This document shows positions 20,850 to 29,502 of a stretch of DNA of 31,371 nucleotides, piece after piece (within the stretch, counting starts at the first letter, position 1; each line of letters starts with the position of its first letter). The DNA is from a virus. The notes beneath the pieces were generated by a model. It had not been told where the DNA came from, made no database searches, and saw only the letters and a list, made by a program, of their open reading frames with translations. The stretch spans positions 1 through 31,371 of IMG/VR virus record IMGVR_UViG_3300044922_000289. One strand, 5' to 3'. The translations under genes and the position numbers were made by a program.

Positions 20850-21299
20850 TCACGGGCTAGGTGGGGCGGGGGTTACGTGGGCGCGGCAGCGGACCCAGAG
20901 GGTCAGGAGGACCATCCGGGTCCTGCCGTCCTCTCCGAGCGAGTCCTCGAGTTGCGACCGCTCGATCGTCGCGAGCATGACCGTGCCGGCGAGGGTATGG
21001 TCCGCGCCGACGACGTCCTCGACGACCTCGCCGAGCGCCTTGACCCGGTCGCGGGCGTCCGTGTAGTTGCCGAGCCGCTTCGAGAGAACGTGCACGCGCA
21101 GGGCGAAGTTCTCATCCTTGGCGGCGAGCCCGGAGGTCCGATACTCCGCTGCCCAGTCGTCGACCTCGCCGGAGACCCAGACGGAGTCGCGCTCCATGTT
21201 CGGAGGCGTCGCGAGGTCGACCTGTACGGAGCCGGGCCAGGTCGCGTTACTAAGCGCCGTGTAGAGCGCGTCCTGCGCCTGCCAGATCTGAGAGCGCAT
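20850..21299 (-). CDS. Tail terminator or stopper-like protein, 149 aa
   Basis: ATG at 21299, starting 4 bases after the stop of the connector; the longer frame upstream is antisense-like sequence. MRSQIWQAQDALYTALSNAT then PPNMERDSVWVSG and a conserved beta region (DENFALRVHVLSKRLGNYTD, LATIERSQLEDSLGEDG, LTLWVRCRAHV) resemble the tail terminator family (Neck1/gpU-like). Between the connector and tail tube genes that would be the expected protein. Confidence 0.65.
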   Translation of the reverse strand: MRSQIWQAQDALYTALSNATWPGSVQVDLATPPNMERDSVWVSGEVDDWAAEYRTSGLAAKDENFALRVHVLSKRLGNYTDARDRVKALGEVVEDVVGADHTLAGTVMLATIERSQLEDSLGEDGRTRMVLLTLWVRCRAHVTPAPPSP

Positions 21300-21303
21300 C
21301 GCG

Positions 21304-22200
21304 TCAGCCGATCGTCGGACGACGTCGCCCGAACTGCAGGATGACGGCGTCAATCTCGGGGTCCCCGGTCGGGCGTCCCGCCTCCGGGTTCGCGACGGAG
21401 ATCCGGATCTCACCGAGGTCCGTCGTCTGCGAGAGCGCCCTCGAGGGCAGCGCCGACGGGACGAGAGCCTCCACAGCGAGTTTCATCGCGGCACGGCGGA
21501 CCGGCTCCGGCGGGTACTCATAGCCGTGTTCGTAGTCGACGACGACGTTACGGTGACCTCGAGGCCAGACGTCGCCGTCCGTGCGCTTGAGGACTCCGGC
21601 GGGTCCGTCGATCTCGACGTCGGCGAGTTCCGTCGCGTCGAACGCGTCCTCGACGGCGTCGGCTCCGGGGATCGTCTCGTCGTAGATCGTCACGGAGTAG
21701 AGCCCGGAGACCTCGACGTCGGGCAGGAGGAGCCGGGTCGTGTCGTCTCCGGAGATCGTCTCGACCGTCCGGCGCGTCGAGAAGGACACCTGGGCTGCCT
21801 GCTCGAGTCGGGAGGTCGCCTCGTCCCGGGCGCGGCGGATCTCCGCCGATGTGTACCGCTGCGGGTCGGAGAGTTCGGGGTAGACCTCGCGGACCTCGGC
21901 GACGTCGAACAGGAGCGCGGAGACGATCTCGACCGGGACCACGACGGTCTCCGATACGGCGGAGACCGTGTACGCGAAGGTGACCTCATAGCGCCCGAGA
22001 GTCGAGCGGACACCGGATGGGAGCGCGTAGGTGAAGACACCCGTCCCGGTCCCAGCGCTCGCCGTGCCCGTCGCGATCGAGGTCCCTGCCAGGTCGCGGA
22101 CCGTTACTGCAACGGATCCGGTCGGCGCGGTAGGCGTGCCGTCCTCGTTGCGGACGGTGAAGGTGAGCGTTCCCGCGCGGTTACGCGCGAACAGGCTCAC
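21304..22200 (-). CDS. Head-tail connector with N-terminal Ig-like domain, 298 aa
   Basis: GTG start in a GTGA overlap. Residues about 5-92 are an Ig/BIG-like beta domain (GTLTFTVRNEDGTPTAPTGS, RYEVTFAYTVSAVSETVVVP). From about 98 on comes the adaptor-like helical region (DVAEVREVYPELSDPQRYTS, EIRRARDEATSRLEQAA) and a C-terminal region (VVVDYEHGYEYPPEPVRRAA). The second half is a gp6/gp15-like adaptor that binds the portal ring. The extra Ig-like domain would decorate the neck. Confidence 0.72.
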   Translation of the reverse strand: MSLFARNRAGTLTFTVRNEDGTPTAPTGSVAVTVRDLAGTSIATGTASAGTGTGVFTYALPSGVRSTLGRYEVTFAYTVSAVSETVVVPVEIVSALLFDVAEVREVYPELSDPQRYTSAEIRRARDEATSRLEQAAQVSFSTRRTVETISGDDTTRLLLPDVEVSGLYSVTIYDETIPGADAVEDAFDATELADVEIDGPAGVLKRTDGDVWPRGHRNVVVDYEHGYEYPPEPVRRAAMKLAVEALVPSALPSRALSQTTDLGEIRISVANPEAGRPTGDPEIDAVILQFGRRRPTIG

Positions 22201-22415
22201 GCCTCCTCCTGACCCTTCCGGGCAGGCGACTTGACCGCCTTATCCTCGACGGTCTTCCGGGGGCGACGCTTCGCCTCGGCGACGGGCGCCGAGTAGCCAA
22301 GCGCCTCGAGGACCGACCGCTTGACGGGCTGCCCCTCATAGGCGATGACGTAGCGGGGGCGTCCCTCCTCGGCGGAATAGATCCGCTCCGGCGCGATCAC
22401 ATACTCGTCAGCCAT
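22197..22415 (-). CDS. Small head-region protein, 72 aa
   Basis: ATG start; stop overlaps the connector GTG. N-terminal half ADEYVIAPERIYSAEEGRPR and a mid-segment VIAYEGQPVKRSVLEALGYS, then a Lys/Arg-rich tail (AEAKRRPRKTVEDKAVKSPA). No family known to me. Similar short proteins sit between major capsid and connector genes in other actinophages. It lies immediately downstream of the hairpin at 22440-22476. Confidence 0.65.
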   Translation of the reverse strand: MADEYVIAPERIYSAEEGRPRYVIAYEGQPVKRSVLEALGYSAPVAEAKRRPRKTVEDKAVKSPARKGQEEA

Positions 22416-22439
22416 GCCCTGCTCCTTCCTGAGAACGGC

Positions 22440-22476
22440 GAGAGGGGCGAGGCGGGATTACCGCCCCGCCCCTCTC
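22440..22476 (-). terminator. Strong hairpin downstream of the major capsid gene
   Basis: A 16-base arm (22440-22455) pairs with 22461-22476 with one mismatch, around a 5-base loop. It lies between the capsid gene stop (22488) and the next gene (22415). No U-tract. Such a hairpin could trim or terminate part of the transcripts so that capsid mRNA is more abundant than tail mRNA. Confidence 0.65.
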
Positions 22477-22487
22477 CGGGTCGTTGC

Positions 22488-23795
22488 TTAGGCGACGCTC
22501 TTAGCGAACGCCAGCGGCTGCGTGACCGCGAACGCGGCGCGCATCGTCGCGAGGATCGCGACCTTGCGCTCCGTGAAGTAGGACGCGTGGCTGTCCGAAG
22601 CCGCGACGGAGAGACCCTCGCGGACGAACAGGGTGGCGTCAGCGCCGCGACCCACCAGCGGAGTGCCGCTGGTGAAGGCAGCGTGAACGATCACGGGCAC
22701 ACCCCACAGGGTCGCCGGGCCGTTGCCCGCCGGATCGCCGTAGATGTAGCCGACCTTGCCAGCGACGTCGTTGGTGCCGTCGGTGGTGAGGGCGTCGCCA
22801 CGGACCAGGCGGATAGCCTCCCAGTCCTCGGGGTGGATGCCGATGAAGTCCGGCTCGACGAACGCGGCGGTGCGGATCGTCGTGATGCAGCGGTGCAGCG
22901 AGTCGGTCATCGACAGGCCCGTGGAGGAGCGGTCGATGGAGCCGATGCCGCTGACGCCGTAGATCCCCTGGAAGTTCTGGCCTGAGCCGTTACCGGAGAG
23001 GACCTGGGTCTGCAGGCGACGACGGACGCCGTCGATGAGACGGTTGTTGATCCACGACTCGACGAACGCGGCATCAGCCAGAGCGCGACGGGTCACGGGG
23101 ATGAAGTGCGGGATCTCGCGGACGTTCGAGGAACGGACCGTGAAGGCGAGCGACGACTCGGGGCTGTCCGTGAACTCGGCAGTCTCGGCGGCGGCGTTCG
23201 TGTAGGTCGTCTCCTCGAGCCACTCGACGACGTCGCTGTCCGTGGTCGCGGTCGCGATGACGTTGAGGAAGTCGAGACCGGCGAGGGGCTTGGCGACGAT
23301 GATCGAGGTGCGATCCTCCTCGGGCACGCCGTTCAGAGCCGAGGTGCCGGACGAGAGAGTCACGGAGACGAGAGCCTTGGCCTGCTCGCGGTCCATGACC
23401 TTGACGCCGTCGGTGGTGCCCAGCGGCATGTTGTCGCCCATAGCGGCGCGAGCCTTCATCTGCTGGTAAGCCTCGGACTGAGTGAACGCGGAGCCGAAGG
23501 TGCGAGCCTTGCGCTCCTCGCGGGGAGCGTCCATGCTCTTGCCCTCAGACTGGGCGATCTCGAGCAGGCGCGCACGCTTGCCCTCGAGTGCCGCGATCTC
23601 GTCGCGGACGGTGTCGTACTGCTTGGATGCGGTATCCAACTTGTCGAACGCCTCGGCGTTGGCGGCGAAGTCGACGCCCTCCGAGACAGCGCTCTTGCGG
23701 AGCCCGTCGAACTCTGCCCACGCGGTTGCCGCCTCAGCCTTCTTGGCGTCGATCGCGGCAGCGAGTGCGCGAGCCTGACCAGTGAGGTCGGCCAT
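22488..23795 (-). CDS. Major capsid protein, HK97 family
   Basis: 435 residues from the second of two ATGs (the first, 6 bases earlier, lies only 1 base from GGAGG). An N-terminal helical delta region (about 1-90, ending GKSMDAPREERKARTFGSAF) would serve as scaffold and be removed by the protease; the mature fold follows with FRSSNVREIPHFIPVTRRALA and VESWINNRLIDGVRRRLQ typical of the HK97 spine helix and P domain. About 420 copies usually build a T=7 shell. It is followed by a strong hairpin. Confidence 0.93.
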   Translation of the reverse strand: MADLTGQARALAAAIDAKKAEAATAWAEFDGLRKSAVSEGVDFAANAEAFDKLDTASKQYDTVRDEIAALEGKRARLLEIAQSEGKSMDAPREERKARTFGSAFTQSEAYQQMKARAAMGDNMPLGTTDGVKVMDREQAKALVSVTLSSGTSALNGVPEEDRTSIIVAKPLAGLDFLNVIATATTDSDVVEWLEETTYTNAAAETAEFTDSPESSLAFTVRSSNVREIPHFIPVTRRALADAAFVESWINNRLIDGVRRRLQTQVLSGNGSGQNFQGIYGVSGIGSIDRSSTGLSMTDSLHRCITTIRTAAFVEPDFIGIHPEDWEAIRLVRGDALTTDGTNDVAGKVGYIYGDPAGNGPATLWGVPVIVHAAFTSGTPLVGRGADATLFVREGLSVAASDSHASYFTERKVAILATMRAAFAVTQPLAFAKSVA

Positions 23796-23797
23796 TG

Positions 23798-25189
23798 TCA
23801 TTCCTCCGTGTTTCGAGGTCGCGTGAGCAGCGCGAGGATGTGCTCACTTGGGATAGTGCCCTGCGTGTCACCCGCGTCTGCGGGCGAGTCTGTAGTCGCG
23901 CTCGCGCCCTCGGGGGCGGGCTGGCGCGGATCGGGAACGATCTCGACGTCAGACGCGCGAGCGCCCCGGAGTTCCTCCGTCTCGAGACCGTCTTCGAACA
24001 GGCGGACGAGGATCGCGGGGTCTTCCGGCGTAGCCTCGATCGCGTTCGGGGATCCCTCGACGCCGAGCATCCCCTCCGTCATCACATGCTCGATGCGCCC
24101 GATGTAGGCGTCGTCGCCGTCGACCCAGCCGACGAAGGCGCCCTCGACGGCTTCCTCGGCGGTGGCCTTCTCGCCCATGCGCTCGAGCCGGGAGGCGGTG
24201 CCCTCCTCCTCGAGCCGGGCGGCAGTCTGCTCCGCCCACTCCTGGGTCCGGCGGGCTCCCTCGACGTCGGGACCGGCGCCCCAGAGGAGCATCGCGACGA
24301 GACCGGGACCCGGGTAGCCGTCGGCGTCCGGGTCGGAGTTCGCGGGGGCGTCGAGGTCGACGATGTGCCGGGCGATCCAGGGACCCATCAGGCGGACCTT
24401 CTCGTCGCGGATCTCCCCGGCGACCATGTCGCGGGCGTCCCGGATCGTCTGCTCGACGAGTCCGTCGCCGCCGTAGCCGTCCTCATAGAGCGCGAGCCCG
24501 CGTGCCGCGTTCTCCGAGACGTAGGCAGGGACCTCCACCGCCTTGGCCTCGGCTGCCGCCTTCCGTCCCGGGCGCGTCGCCTTCGGCTCCTCCACAGTCG
24601 GCAGGGACTCGACGACCTCCCGGAGCGCCTCATACGCGGTCCGGACTCTCGTCTCATTCTTCTGCGACATAGCCCGGCCCTTGAGGGCGCGGATCGCGGA
24701 GGCTGCCTGTAGGAGTTCCGTCTCGGGGTTCATGCCGAGGAGAGTCGGCCCGACCTCGAACAGGTCGACGTCGGCGAGTTCCCGCACGGTCCCATAGTCG
24801 GGGTCCTCCACGTCCTGATACGCCCGGACGAAGTAGCCGAACGAGAACTGTGTGACGCGCCGGGTCTTGAGTAGATGGTGGACCTGCTCGGCGCGGGGAC
24901 GGTCGAGGTCGAACTGCATCGGGACCTCGAGCCCGGCGGCGGTCTCCTTGATCTGCGACGGGTCAGCCCAGCCGACGAATGACTCGGGGTTGTCCCAGTC
25001 GTGTGACCAGATCACGGGGATCGGGTCGCCCTTCGCCTTCCACTCCTCGAGCGAGCGCGTGAACGCTCCCGGGAGGACGCGGTCGCCGCCGAGGTCGACG
25101 TTCCCGAAGACTGAGACGAGAGCAGTAGCGGTGCCGTCGGCCTTCGCCTGAGTCACCCTCGCTGCGACGGTCTTGGTCTCCAACTTCAC
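23798..25189 (-). CDS. Prohead protease (S78-like) with extended C-terminal domain
   Basis: 463 residues; GTG start overlaps the portal stop. Residues 1-170 are the HK97 prohead protease: VNVDLGGDRV-like N-terminal part (30-38), H63 in WSHDW, S116 in FSFGYF and E145 in LFEVGPT. A linker (about 165-235) follows, and residues 235-360 hold a second conserved block (ARGLALYEDGYGG, MVAGEIRDEKVRLMGPWIAR, PGLVAMLLWG) seen in many phage head proteins. It cuts the capsid delta domain. The rest is acidic and probably disordered. Confidence 0.88.
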   Translation of the reverse strand: MKLETKTVAARVTQAKADGTATALVSVFGNVDLGGDRVLPGAFTRSLEEWKAKGDPIPVIWSHDWDNPESFVGWADPSQIKETAAGLEVPMQFDLDRPRAEQVHHLLKTRRVTQFSFGYFVRAYQDVEDPDYGTVRELADVDLFEVGPTLLGMNPETELLQAASAIRALKGRAMSQKNETRVRTAYEALREVVESLPTVEEPKATRPGRKAAAEAKAVEVPAYVSENAARGLALYEDGYGGDGLVEQTIRDARDMVAGEIRDEKVRLMGPWIARHIVDLDAPANSDPDADGYPGPGLVAMLLWGAGPDVEGARRTQEWAEQTAARLEEEGTASRLERMGEKATAEEAVEGAFVGWVDGDDAYIGRIEHVMTEGMLGVEGSPNAIEATPEDPAILVRLFEDGLETEELRGARASDVEIVPDPRQPAPEGASATTDSPADAGDTQGTIPSEHILALLTRPRNTEE

Positions 25190-26502
25190 GGCTCGATCCT
25201 CTCCTCGTCGTCACCCATGAGCGCCTGCGTGACGACCCGGTCAGCGAGCCCCTGGGCGGGAGTTCCTGCCGCGTCGCTGCCGCCCTCGATCGGGGACTGT
25301 CCGACGGGCAGCATGTTCACCGGCATGAAGACGGTGTCAGCGACCGGGTCCTCGATACGCGGGAGTCCCTCGATCGCGCGGCGCTCGTTGATCGTCGTCG
25401 TCGACGCCTGCTGAGTCAGCATGTGCATACGGGCTCGAGCCTCGGGATCCGGGCGGAGGAGTTCCGTCGTGTCGAAGCGGACCCGCAGGCCGTCCCACTC
25501 CGGCTCGCCCGTGACGAGATGAGCGTTGATCGTGTCTTCGAGAAGGACGAGACGGGCAGCGATCGCGTCATAGAGAGCGCGGCGGAACTCGGCGACGTTG
25601 GTGTAGGCGGAGAAGCCCGCGCCCGAGCCCTGCAACCCGAGGAGGGTCAGGGGTACGTCGAACGCTGCCGCGACCTCCTCGCGGGAGAACCGGCGCTGGT
25701 CGATGAGTTGCGCGTCGGCAGCGGAGAGCCCGATCTGCTGCCACTTGAGTCCGCCCTCGAGGATCGCGACGCGGCCCCCGTTCTCCGGCCCGGCGTAGAG
25801 TTTCGTCAACTCGTCGCGGAGCCGAGGGATGACCGCCTCGTTGAGTCGGGAGTCGGAAGTGAACGCGCCTCGAGGGGTCACGCCGTTCCGGAGGGACTCG
25901 CCCTGCCAGGTCGCGGCGGCGTCCTCGAGCGCGACGGTCCGGCGGAGTGCTTCCATCGGAGGACCGCCGGGGAGCGCGATGTGGATGACGTCCTCCGGCC
26001 CGATCGCGGACGTCTCCGTCCCGATCGTGATCGCGTAGAGGGAGACGCCCCGCTCGTCGGAGATCGTCTGGACGTTCCGCCACGGGACGGGCCAGAGTTC
26101 CGTCGGGGCAGCGCCGGGCGCGGGCCGGTACTTGAGGAGGAGCGCGTGCCCGTGGACCATCGACGACCAGCCGATGTGCGAGGTCAGGGCGAACTCGGAG
26201 CCGCGCGGGAACGGAGACTTGACGAGACGCTCGAGCGACGTACCCGTCTCGCGGACGGACTGCCCGGTCTCGTCGAGCGCGTCGACGACCATACGGTTGC
26301 GGGCGATCCCGTAGACGAGTTTGTTGATGACGGAGAAGACGATCGGCTGGGTCCGGTAGATCGCCTCATAGGTGCCCGCGAGACCGTCGCCACGGAGCAG
26401 GGGCACGAAGCCCGCTGACGGTCCGGCGATCGTCGGGAGAGACAGCGGCCCGGGGTATGCCTTGATTGCGCGAGTCTTCCCGCCTGAGACGATGACCGTC
26501 AC
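25186..26502 (-). CDS. Portal protein, HK97 family
   Basis: 438 residues from the GTG in a GTGA overlap; the longer frame upstream is non-coding. It has the portal signatures PIVFSVINKLVYGIARNRMV, SEFALTSHIGWSSMVHGHAL, LWPVPWRNVQ, GPEDVIHIAL, NGVTPRGAFTS and SREEVAAAFDVPLTLLGLQG. The protein forms the dodecameric ring through which DNA is packaged. It is the gene after the Sm-like protein and before the protease, the standard order. Confidence 0.93.
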   Translation of the reverse strand: MTVIVSGGKTRAIKAYPGPLSLPTIAGPSAGFVPLLRGDGLAGTYEAIYRTQPIVFSVINKLVYGIARNRMVVDALDETGQSVRETGTSLERLVKSPFPRGSEFALTSHIGWSSMVHGHALLLKYRPAPGAAPTELWPVPWRNVQTISDERGVSLYAITIGTETSAIGPEDVIHIALPGGPPMEALRRTVALEDAAATWQGESLRNGVTPRGAFTSDSRLNEAVIPRLRDELTKLYAGPENGGRVAILEGGLKWQQIGLSAADAQLIDQRRFSREEVAAAFDVPLTLLGLQGSGAGFSAYTNVAEFRRALYDAIAARLVLLEDTINAHLVTGEPEWDGLRVRFDTTELLRPDPEARARMHMLTQQASTTTINERRAIEGLPRIEDPVADTVFMPVNMLPVGQSPIEGGSDAAGTPAQGLADRVVTQALMGDDEERIEP

Positions 26503-26720
26503 GCGCCCTCCAACGTCTGCATCCACGCGATGCGCTCGCGTGGGACGACGATCTCGCCGTCGACCTTCTCGATCGCCTCCGCTCCGAGGTACGCCCCATG
26601 AGTGAGGACGAGACAGTCCCGGTACGCCCCGACTAGGACGCCTCGGACGCTCGCCCCGTGAGTCATGTGGACGACTACGGTGCGGTGGGTTAGGCGGTTG
26701 ATCCACCTCACGCCGATCAT
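26499..26720 (-). CDS. Sm/SH3-like small protein next to the portal, 73 aa
   Basis: ATG in an ATGA overlap. The sequence [40 protein letters not shown] and [17 protein letters not shown] gives the strand pattern of a small Sm-like/SH3 barrel: an N-terminal helix-free beta strand, the G-x-L turn and a C-terminal strand. It may bind DNA, RNA or a head protein. Similar genes precede the portal gene in several actinophages, with no known activity. Confidence 0.6.
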   Translation of the reverse strand: MIGVRWINRLTHRTVVVHMTHGASVRGVLVGAYRDCLVLTHGAYLGAEAIEKVDGEIVVPRERIAWMQTLEGA

Positions 26721-27022
26721 GCTCCCTCGCCCGTCACGTTCCGTTCGCGTCGCGCCCGCTCGTCGAGGCACATCGCGTATGTCAGCCAGTAGCCGATGCC
26801 GTCGACGGCGTTGTCGATCTTGTGCCGGTGAACCTCTCGCGCGATCTTGACGCCGACCATGCAGAGCGAGACTTGCTCGGCGTAGACCTCGACTCCGAGG
26901 ATCGCCGTCCAGATCTTCGCGGCGCGGTCGAAGTCGTCGAGCGGGTGCCCGTAGTCCTCGTTGCGGTCGCCGGAGACGAGGCTCGCGGCGTAGGCGGCGA
27001 GGTCGCCGGGGTCGAGGCTCAC
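26717..27022 (-). CDS. DUF6378 / MazG-like protein, 101 aa
   Basis: GTG start in a GTGA overlap; the longer upstream frame overlaps the phosphoesterase and was rejected. The helical sequence [20 protein letters not shown], then [20 protein letters not shown] and [14 protein letters not shown] is the DUF6378 pattern, which is distantly like MazG (all-alpha NTP pyrophosphohydrolase), but the metal-binding EExxE motif is not obvious. It may bind a nucleotide or the head assembly. Confidence 0.65.
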   Translation of the reverse strand: MSLDPGDLAAYAASLVSGDRNEDYGHPLDDFDRAAKIWTAILGVEVYAEQVSLCMVGVKIAREVHRHKIDNAVDGIGYWLTYAMCLDERARRERNVTGEGA

Positions 27023-28197
27023 AGGACTGCTAGGTCGCCCCAGAGCCCCGAGCCGACCGTCATCGTGACCATCCCGGCTGGCGCGTCCTGCCCGGTCTTG
27101 TGCCTCCACCATGTGCTGCCTCCGTCGAGTGCGGGGATCTGGATGAATGACTTAGCGCCGGTCTGCTCGACGCGAAGGTGGTGAAGGTGCGCGGCGAGGA
27201 GCAGGGTCGCCGATCCGATCGGCTGCATCCCGTGCGCCTGCCCCGCCCACCACTTGACGGGGTCGCGCCCGAACTGGTGCCCGTGCGCGAACCCGACCGG
27301 GGTCCCGGCGACGTCGAGCGTGATCGTCAACTCGTCGCGACCGGGGAAGACGAAGTGAACGTGGTCGAACCCTGGCGCGAGGCGGAGCGCGTCGGCGACC
27401 GCTGCCGCTCCCTCGACTGCCCAGGAGTCGTCGTATCGGCGGACGACCTTCCCTGCCCGCTCGACCTCGTCGTGATTACCCGGGACGACCGGGACGACGA
27501 TCCTCGAGGCGAGCGGCGCAAACGTCTGGATCTGATGGAGCATCAGGCGCCGGTACACGCGCAACTGTTCGCTCATCGAGAGGTCGAGGCGTCCCGCTTG
27601 CGCGAGAGCGCCGCCCTGCGAGACGAGTCCCTCGACACAGTCGCCGAGCCACGGGAGCGTGATCTCGTCTATCGAGCGCCCGATCCGGCGAAGGTCCTTG
27701 AGCCGCGCGACCGCGAGGTCCGTCTTCTCGAGGAACCGCTCGACCGTGCCCTCCGTCCCGTCGCCGTCGGGCTTGCCTAGTTGGAGGTCCCCGGCGGCGA
27801 CGACGTAGGCGGGGCCGGGCTGCCCGGTCGCCTCCGGTCGCTTCGGGCGCTTCCGCCCGATGACCGCGAGGATCTCCTCGACGGGCCTAGAACGCTCTCT
27901 CCGCCTGCGGATCGTCGCCCGGTAGTAGTAGAGCCTCTGGACGTTCCCCTCGCCCGTAGCGGCGTCCCAGGCCCGGTACTGCACGGGCTCGACGACCTCG
28001 AACTCGAGCGGGTCGAGATCCCAGACGGCGAGGAGGTCGGCCCAGTCCTCCGGAGCAGACTCGAGCGGGGCGGTCGTCAGGGTCCCGGCGGCGCCGTCCC
28101 ACGCGACGCCGGGCTCCCAGCCGGAGGGATGCCGGACGGCAGGGGCTTGGTACTCCGGCTCCGAGGGTCCGGCGGAGGCGAGGTTCTCGAGGTTCAC
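27019..28197 (-). CDS. Metallophosphoesterase in the head module
   Basis: 392 residues from the GTG that overlaps the HTH stop by GTGA; two in-frame GTGs lie upstream. The C-terminal domain (about 130-370) has the calcineurin-like motifs GDLQ (136-139, the usual DxH is DxQ here), GD (185-186), GNHDE (240-244), GHQ (306-308) and HLHH (337-340). The first 125 residues are a separate, partly disordered N-terminal segment (ending in the basic IGRKRPKR). A phosphodiesterase or exonuclease acting on DNA is likely; substrate unknown. Confidence 0.82.
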   Translation of the reverse strand: MNLENLASAGPSEPEYQAPAVRHPSGWEPGVAWDGAAGTLTTAPLESAPEDWADLLAVWDLDPLEFEVVEPVQYRAWDAATGEGNVQRLYYYRATIRRRRERSRPVEEILAVIGRKRPKRPEATGQPGPAYVVAAGDLQLGKPDGDGTEGTVERFLEKTDLAVARLKDLRRIGRSIDEITLPWLGDCVEGLVSQGGALAQAGRLDLSMSEQLRVYRRLMLHQIQTFAPLASRIVVPVVPGNHDEVERAGKVVRRYDDSWAVEGAAAVADALRLAPGFDHVHFVFPGRDELTITLDVAGTPVGFAHGHQFGRDPVKWWAGQAHGMQPIGSATLLLAAHLHHLRVEQTGAKSFIQIPALDGGSTWWRHKTGQDAPAGMVTMTVGSGLWGDLAVL

Positions 28198-28433
28198 TCC
28201 GGGCACCTGCACTCGCGGCGGCGGTGCCGCTGAACCGTGTAGGGCTTCGCGTCGTGCCCGAGGGAGGAGAGGGCACGGGCGATCGCGCTCGAGGGCGCGT
28301 GCGGGTTCTCGAGGGCTGCCGTCAGGTTCGCGGCATCGGCGTCGGAGAGCGACGAGAAGGCGAGCCCGATCGTGCAGGCCGGACCCTTCTCGGGGCGGTA
28401 GTCGGGTCGGGCGAGATCGGCGAGGTCGGGCAC
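28194..28433 (-). CDS. HTH protein (terminase small-subunit-like or DNA-binding), 79 aa
   Basis: GTG with GGAGG 7 bases upstream. The segment IGLAFSSLSDADAANLTAAL, ENPHAPSSAIARALSSLGHD and a C-terminal RHRRREC motif ending CRC matches a small actinophage HTH family placed near the terminase; the final Cys-rich HRRxECRC signature is distinctive. It may recognise packaging sites or act as a regulator. It starts 83 bases after the hairpin at 28516-28549, so it begins a transcriptional segment. Confidence 0.7.
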   Translation of the reverse strand: MPDLADLARPDYRPEKGPACTIGLAFSSLSDADAANLTAALENPHAPSSAIARALSSLGHDAKPYTVQRHRRRECRCPE

Positions 28434-28515
28434 GGGGAAACCTCCACGGGGTTGTAGTGCCTTCCTGTCGAGGATCACGGTCCCGTACTTGTCACTCTGT
28501 TCACACGCGACACGC

Positions 28516-28549
28516 CGACGCCCCCGGAGGAGAAGGACCGGGGGCGTCG
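28516..28549 (-). terminator. Terminator hairpin after the 29756-28571 operon
   Basis: A perfect 12-bp stem (28516-28527 with 28538-28549, core cgcccccgg) and a 10-base loop (aggagaagga). It stands 22 bases after the stop of the lysozyme-like gene and before the HTH gene. No U-tract. The strongest hairpin of the window. Confidence 0.72.
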
Positions 28550-28570
28550 ACTCGGAGGGGGCAGGAACGT

Positions 28571-29140
28571 CTAGGAGCGGCATCCCTTCGGGAGCCGATC
28601 GAACGCGGCGGCGTACTTCCGGAACGGCGCCATGATCCAAGCCTCATGCTGCCAGGACGACCAGCCGCCGTACTGCGAGGGGTCGAGCCTGCCGTCGCGG
28701 GTCAAGCCCCACGGTGCCCAGTTCCGGCCCTTGTCGGTCATATGCCGGTACACGATCCGCGCCTGCCGCTTCGGGTCGAGCATCGCGGAGCGCGACCACC
28801 AAGGCTTCGAGGAGTGCGCCGACGTCTGTACCTGAAACCACCCCAAGCCTCCGCTGAACCACGGCGAGGACTCGTCGAGCGAGCGACCATGCGACTCCCG
28901 CATGACGACGGCGTAAGCGGTCCGGAGGTCGCGCCCCCGGAAGCCCGCGCCGTGAAGGACGCGGACGATCCGGTCGCGGCAGTCGAACGCGGGCGCCGTC
29001 TTCGCGGGGCCGACCGGGGCGGGCCGGGCGTCGGCGTCGGCGTCGAGGGACGCGAGCCCGGCAAGGAGCAGGGCGCCGAGGGTCGTCGCGATCGTCGCGG
29101 CGATCCTGCCGCGCCGGGTGAGGCGGACCGGGGCGCTCAT
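28571..29140 (-). CDS. Secreted lysozyme/transglycosylase-like protein
   Basis: 189 residues; ATG overlaps the upstream stop. A basic n-region (RLTRRGR), a hydrophobic run (13-31, IAATIATTLGALLLAGLAS) and ADADA (34-38) make a clear Sec signal peptide. The mature part has the transglycosylase-fold pattern: IVRVLHGAGF, AYAVVMRESHGRS (E82 catalytic candidate), GGLGWFQVQ, and WAPWGL. Two Cys (54, 188) could form a disulfide outside the cell. Not a lipoprotein. It is encoded in an insert in the head module with its own promoter. Confidence 0.8.
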   Translation of the reverse strand: MSAPVRLTRRGRIAATIATTLGALLLAGLASLDADADARPAPVGPAKTAPAFDCRDRIVRVLHGAGFRGRDLRTAYAVVMRESHGRSLDESSPWFSGGLGWFQVQTSAHSSKPWWSRSAMLDPKRQARIVYRHMTDKGRNWAPWGLTRDGRLDPSQYGGWSSWQHEAWIMAPFRKYAAAFDRLPKGCRS

Positions 29141-29502
29141 GCGCTCGCCTCCTCGAGATCGGCCTGCAGTCGCAGCCGGGCTTCCCGCAGGTCATCGAGC
29201 GCGTCGCGGTACTCGGACCGGAGCGCGAGGAAGACGACGCGGCAGATGCGGTCTTGGATCGTCTCGCCCTCGTCCCAGCCGAGTTCGTCGGCCTCCTCCT
29301 CGAAGTCTCGGACGTCGGAGGAGTCGAGCCAGAGGGAGTTCGCTCGCCAGTAGGTCCAAGCGTTCGCGTCGCCGTCGGCACGCTCCCAGGCGATCTCGTC
29401 GAGGTCGCCGTCAAGGTCGATGTTCCCGTGGATAACGTCGAACTCGAGCGCCTCGCGGATCTCCTCGCGGACGGAGGGCCAGGTCAGGGTCTCGTCGCTC
29501 AT
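29137..29502 (-). CDS. Acidic hypothetical accessory protein, 121 aa
   Basis: ATG with CCCGATG context and an ATGA overlap; ends with an overlap at the lysozyme-like gene. Very acidic throughout (EFDVIHGNIDLDGDLDEIAW, DVRDFEEEADELGWDEGETI) with a helical C-terminal part (RSEYRDALDDLREARLRLQA). No motif recognised. The acidic N-terminal half may mimic DNA or bind a basic partner. Confidence 0.65.
   Translation of the reverse strand: MSDETLTWPSVREEIREALEFDVIHGNIDLDGDLDEIAWERADGDANAWTYWRANSLWLDSSDVRDFEEEADELGWDEGETIQDRICRVVFLALRSEYRDALDDLREARLRLQADLEEASA

Noticed and set aside
20850-21413. Longer 187-codon start for the terminator-like protein
   Set aside because: The first 38 residues are antisense-like and overlap the connector; the ATG at 21299 fits the 4-base gap.
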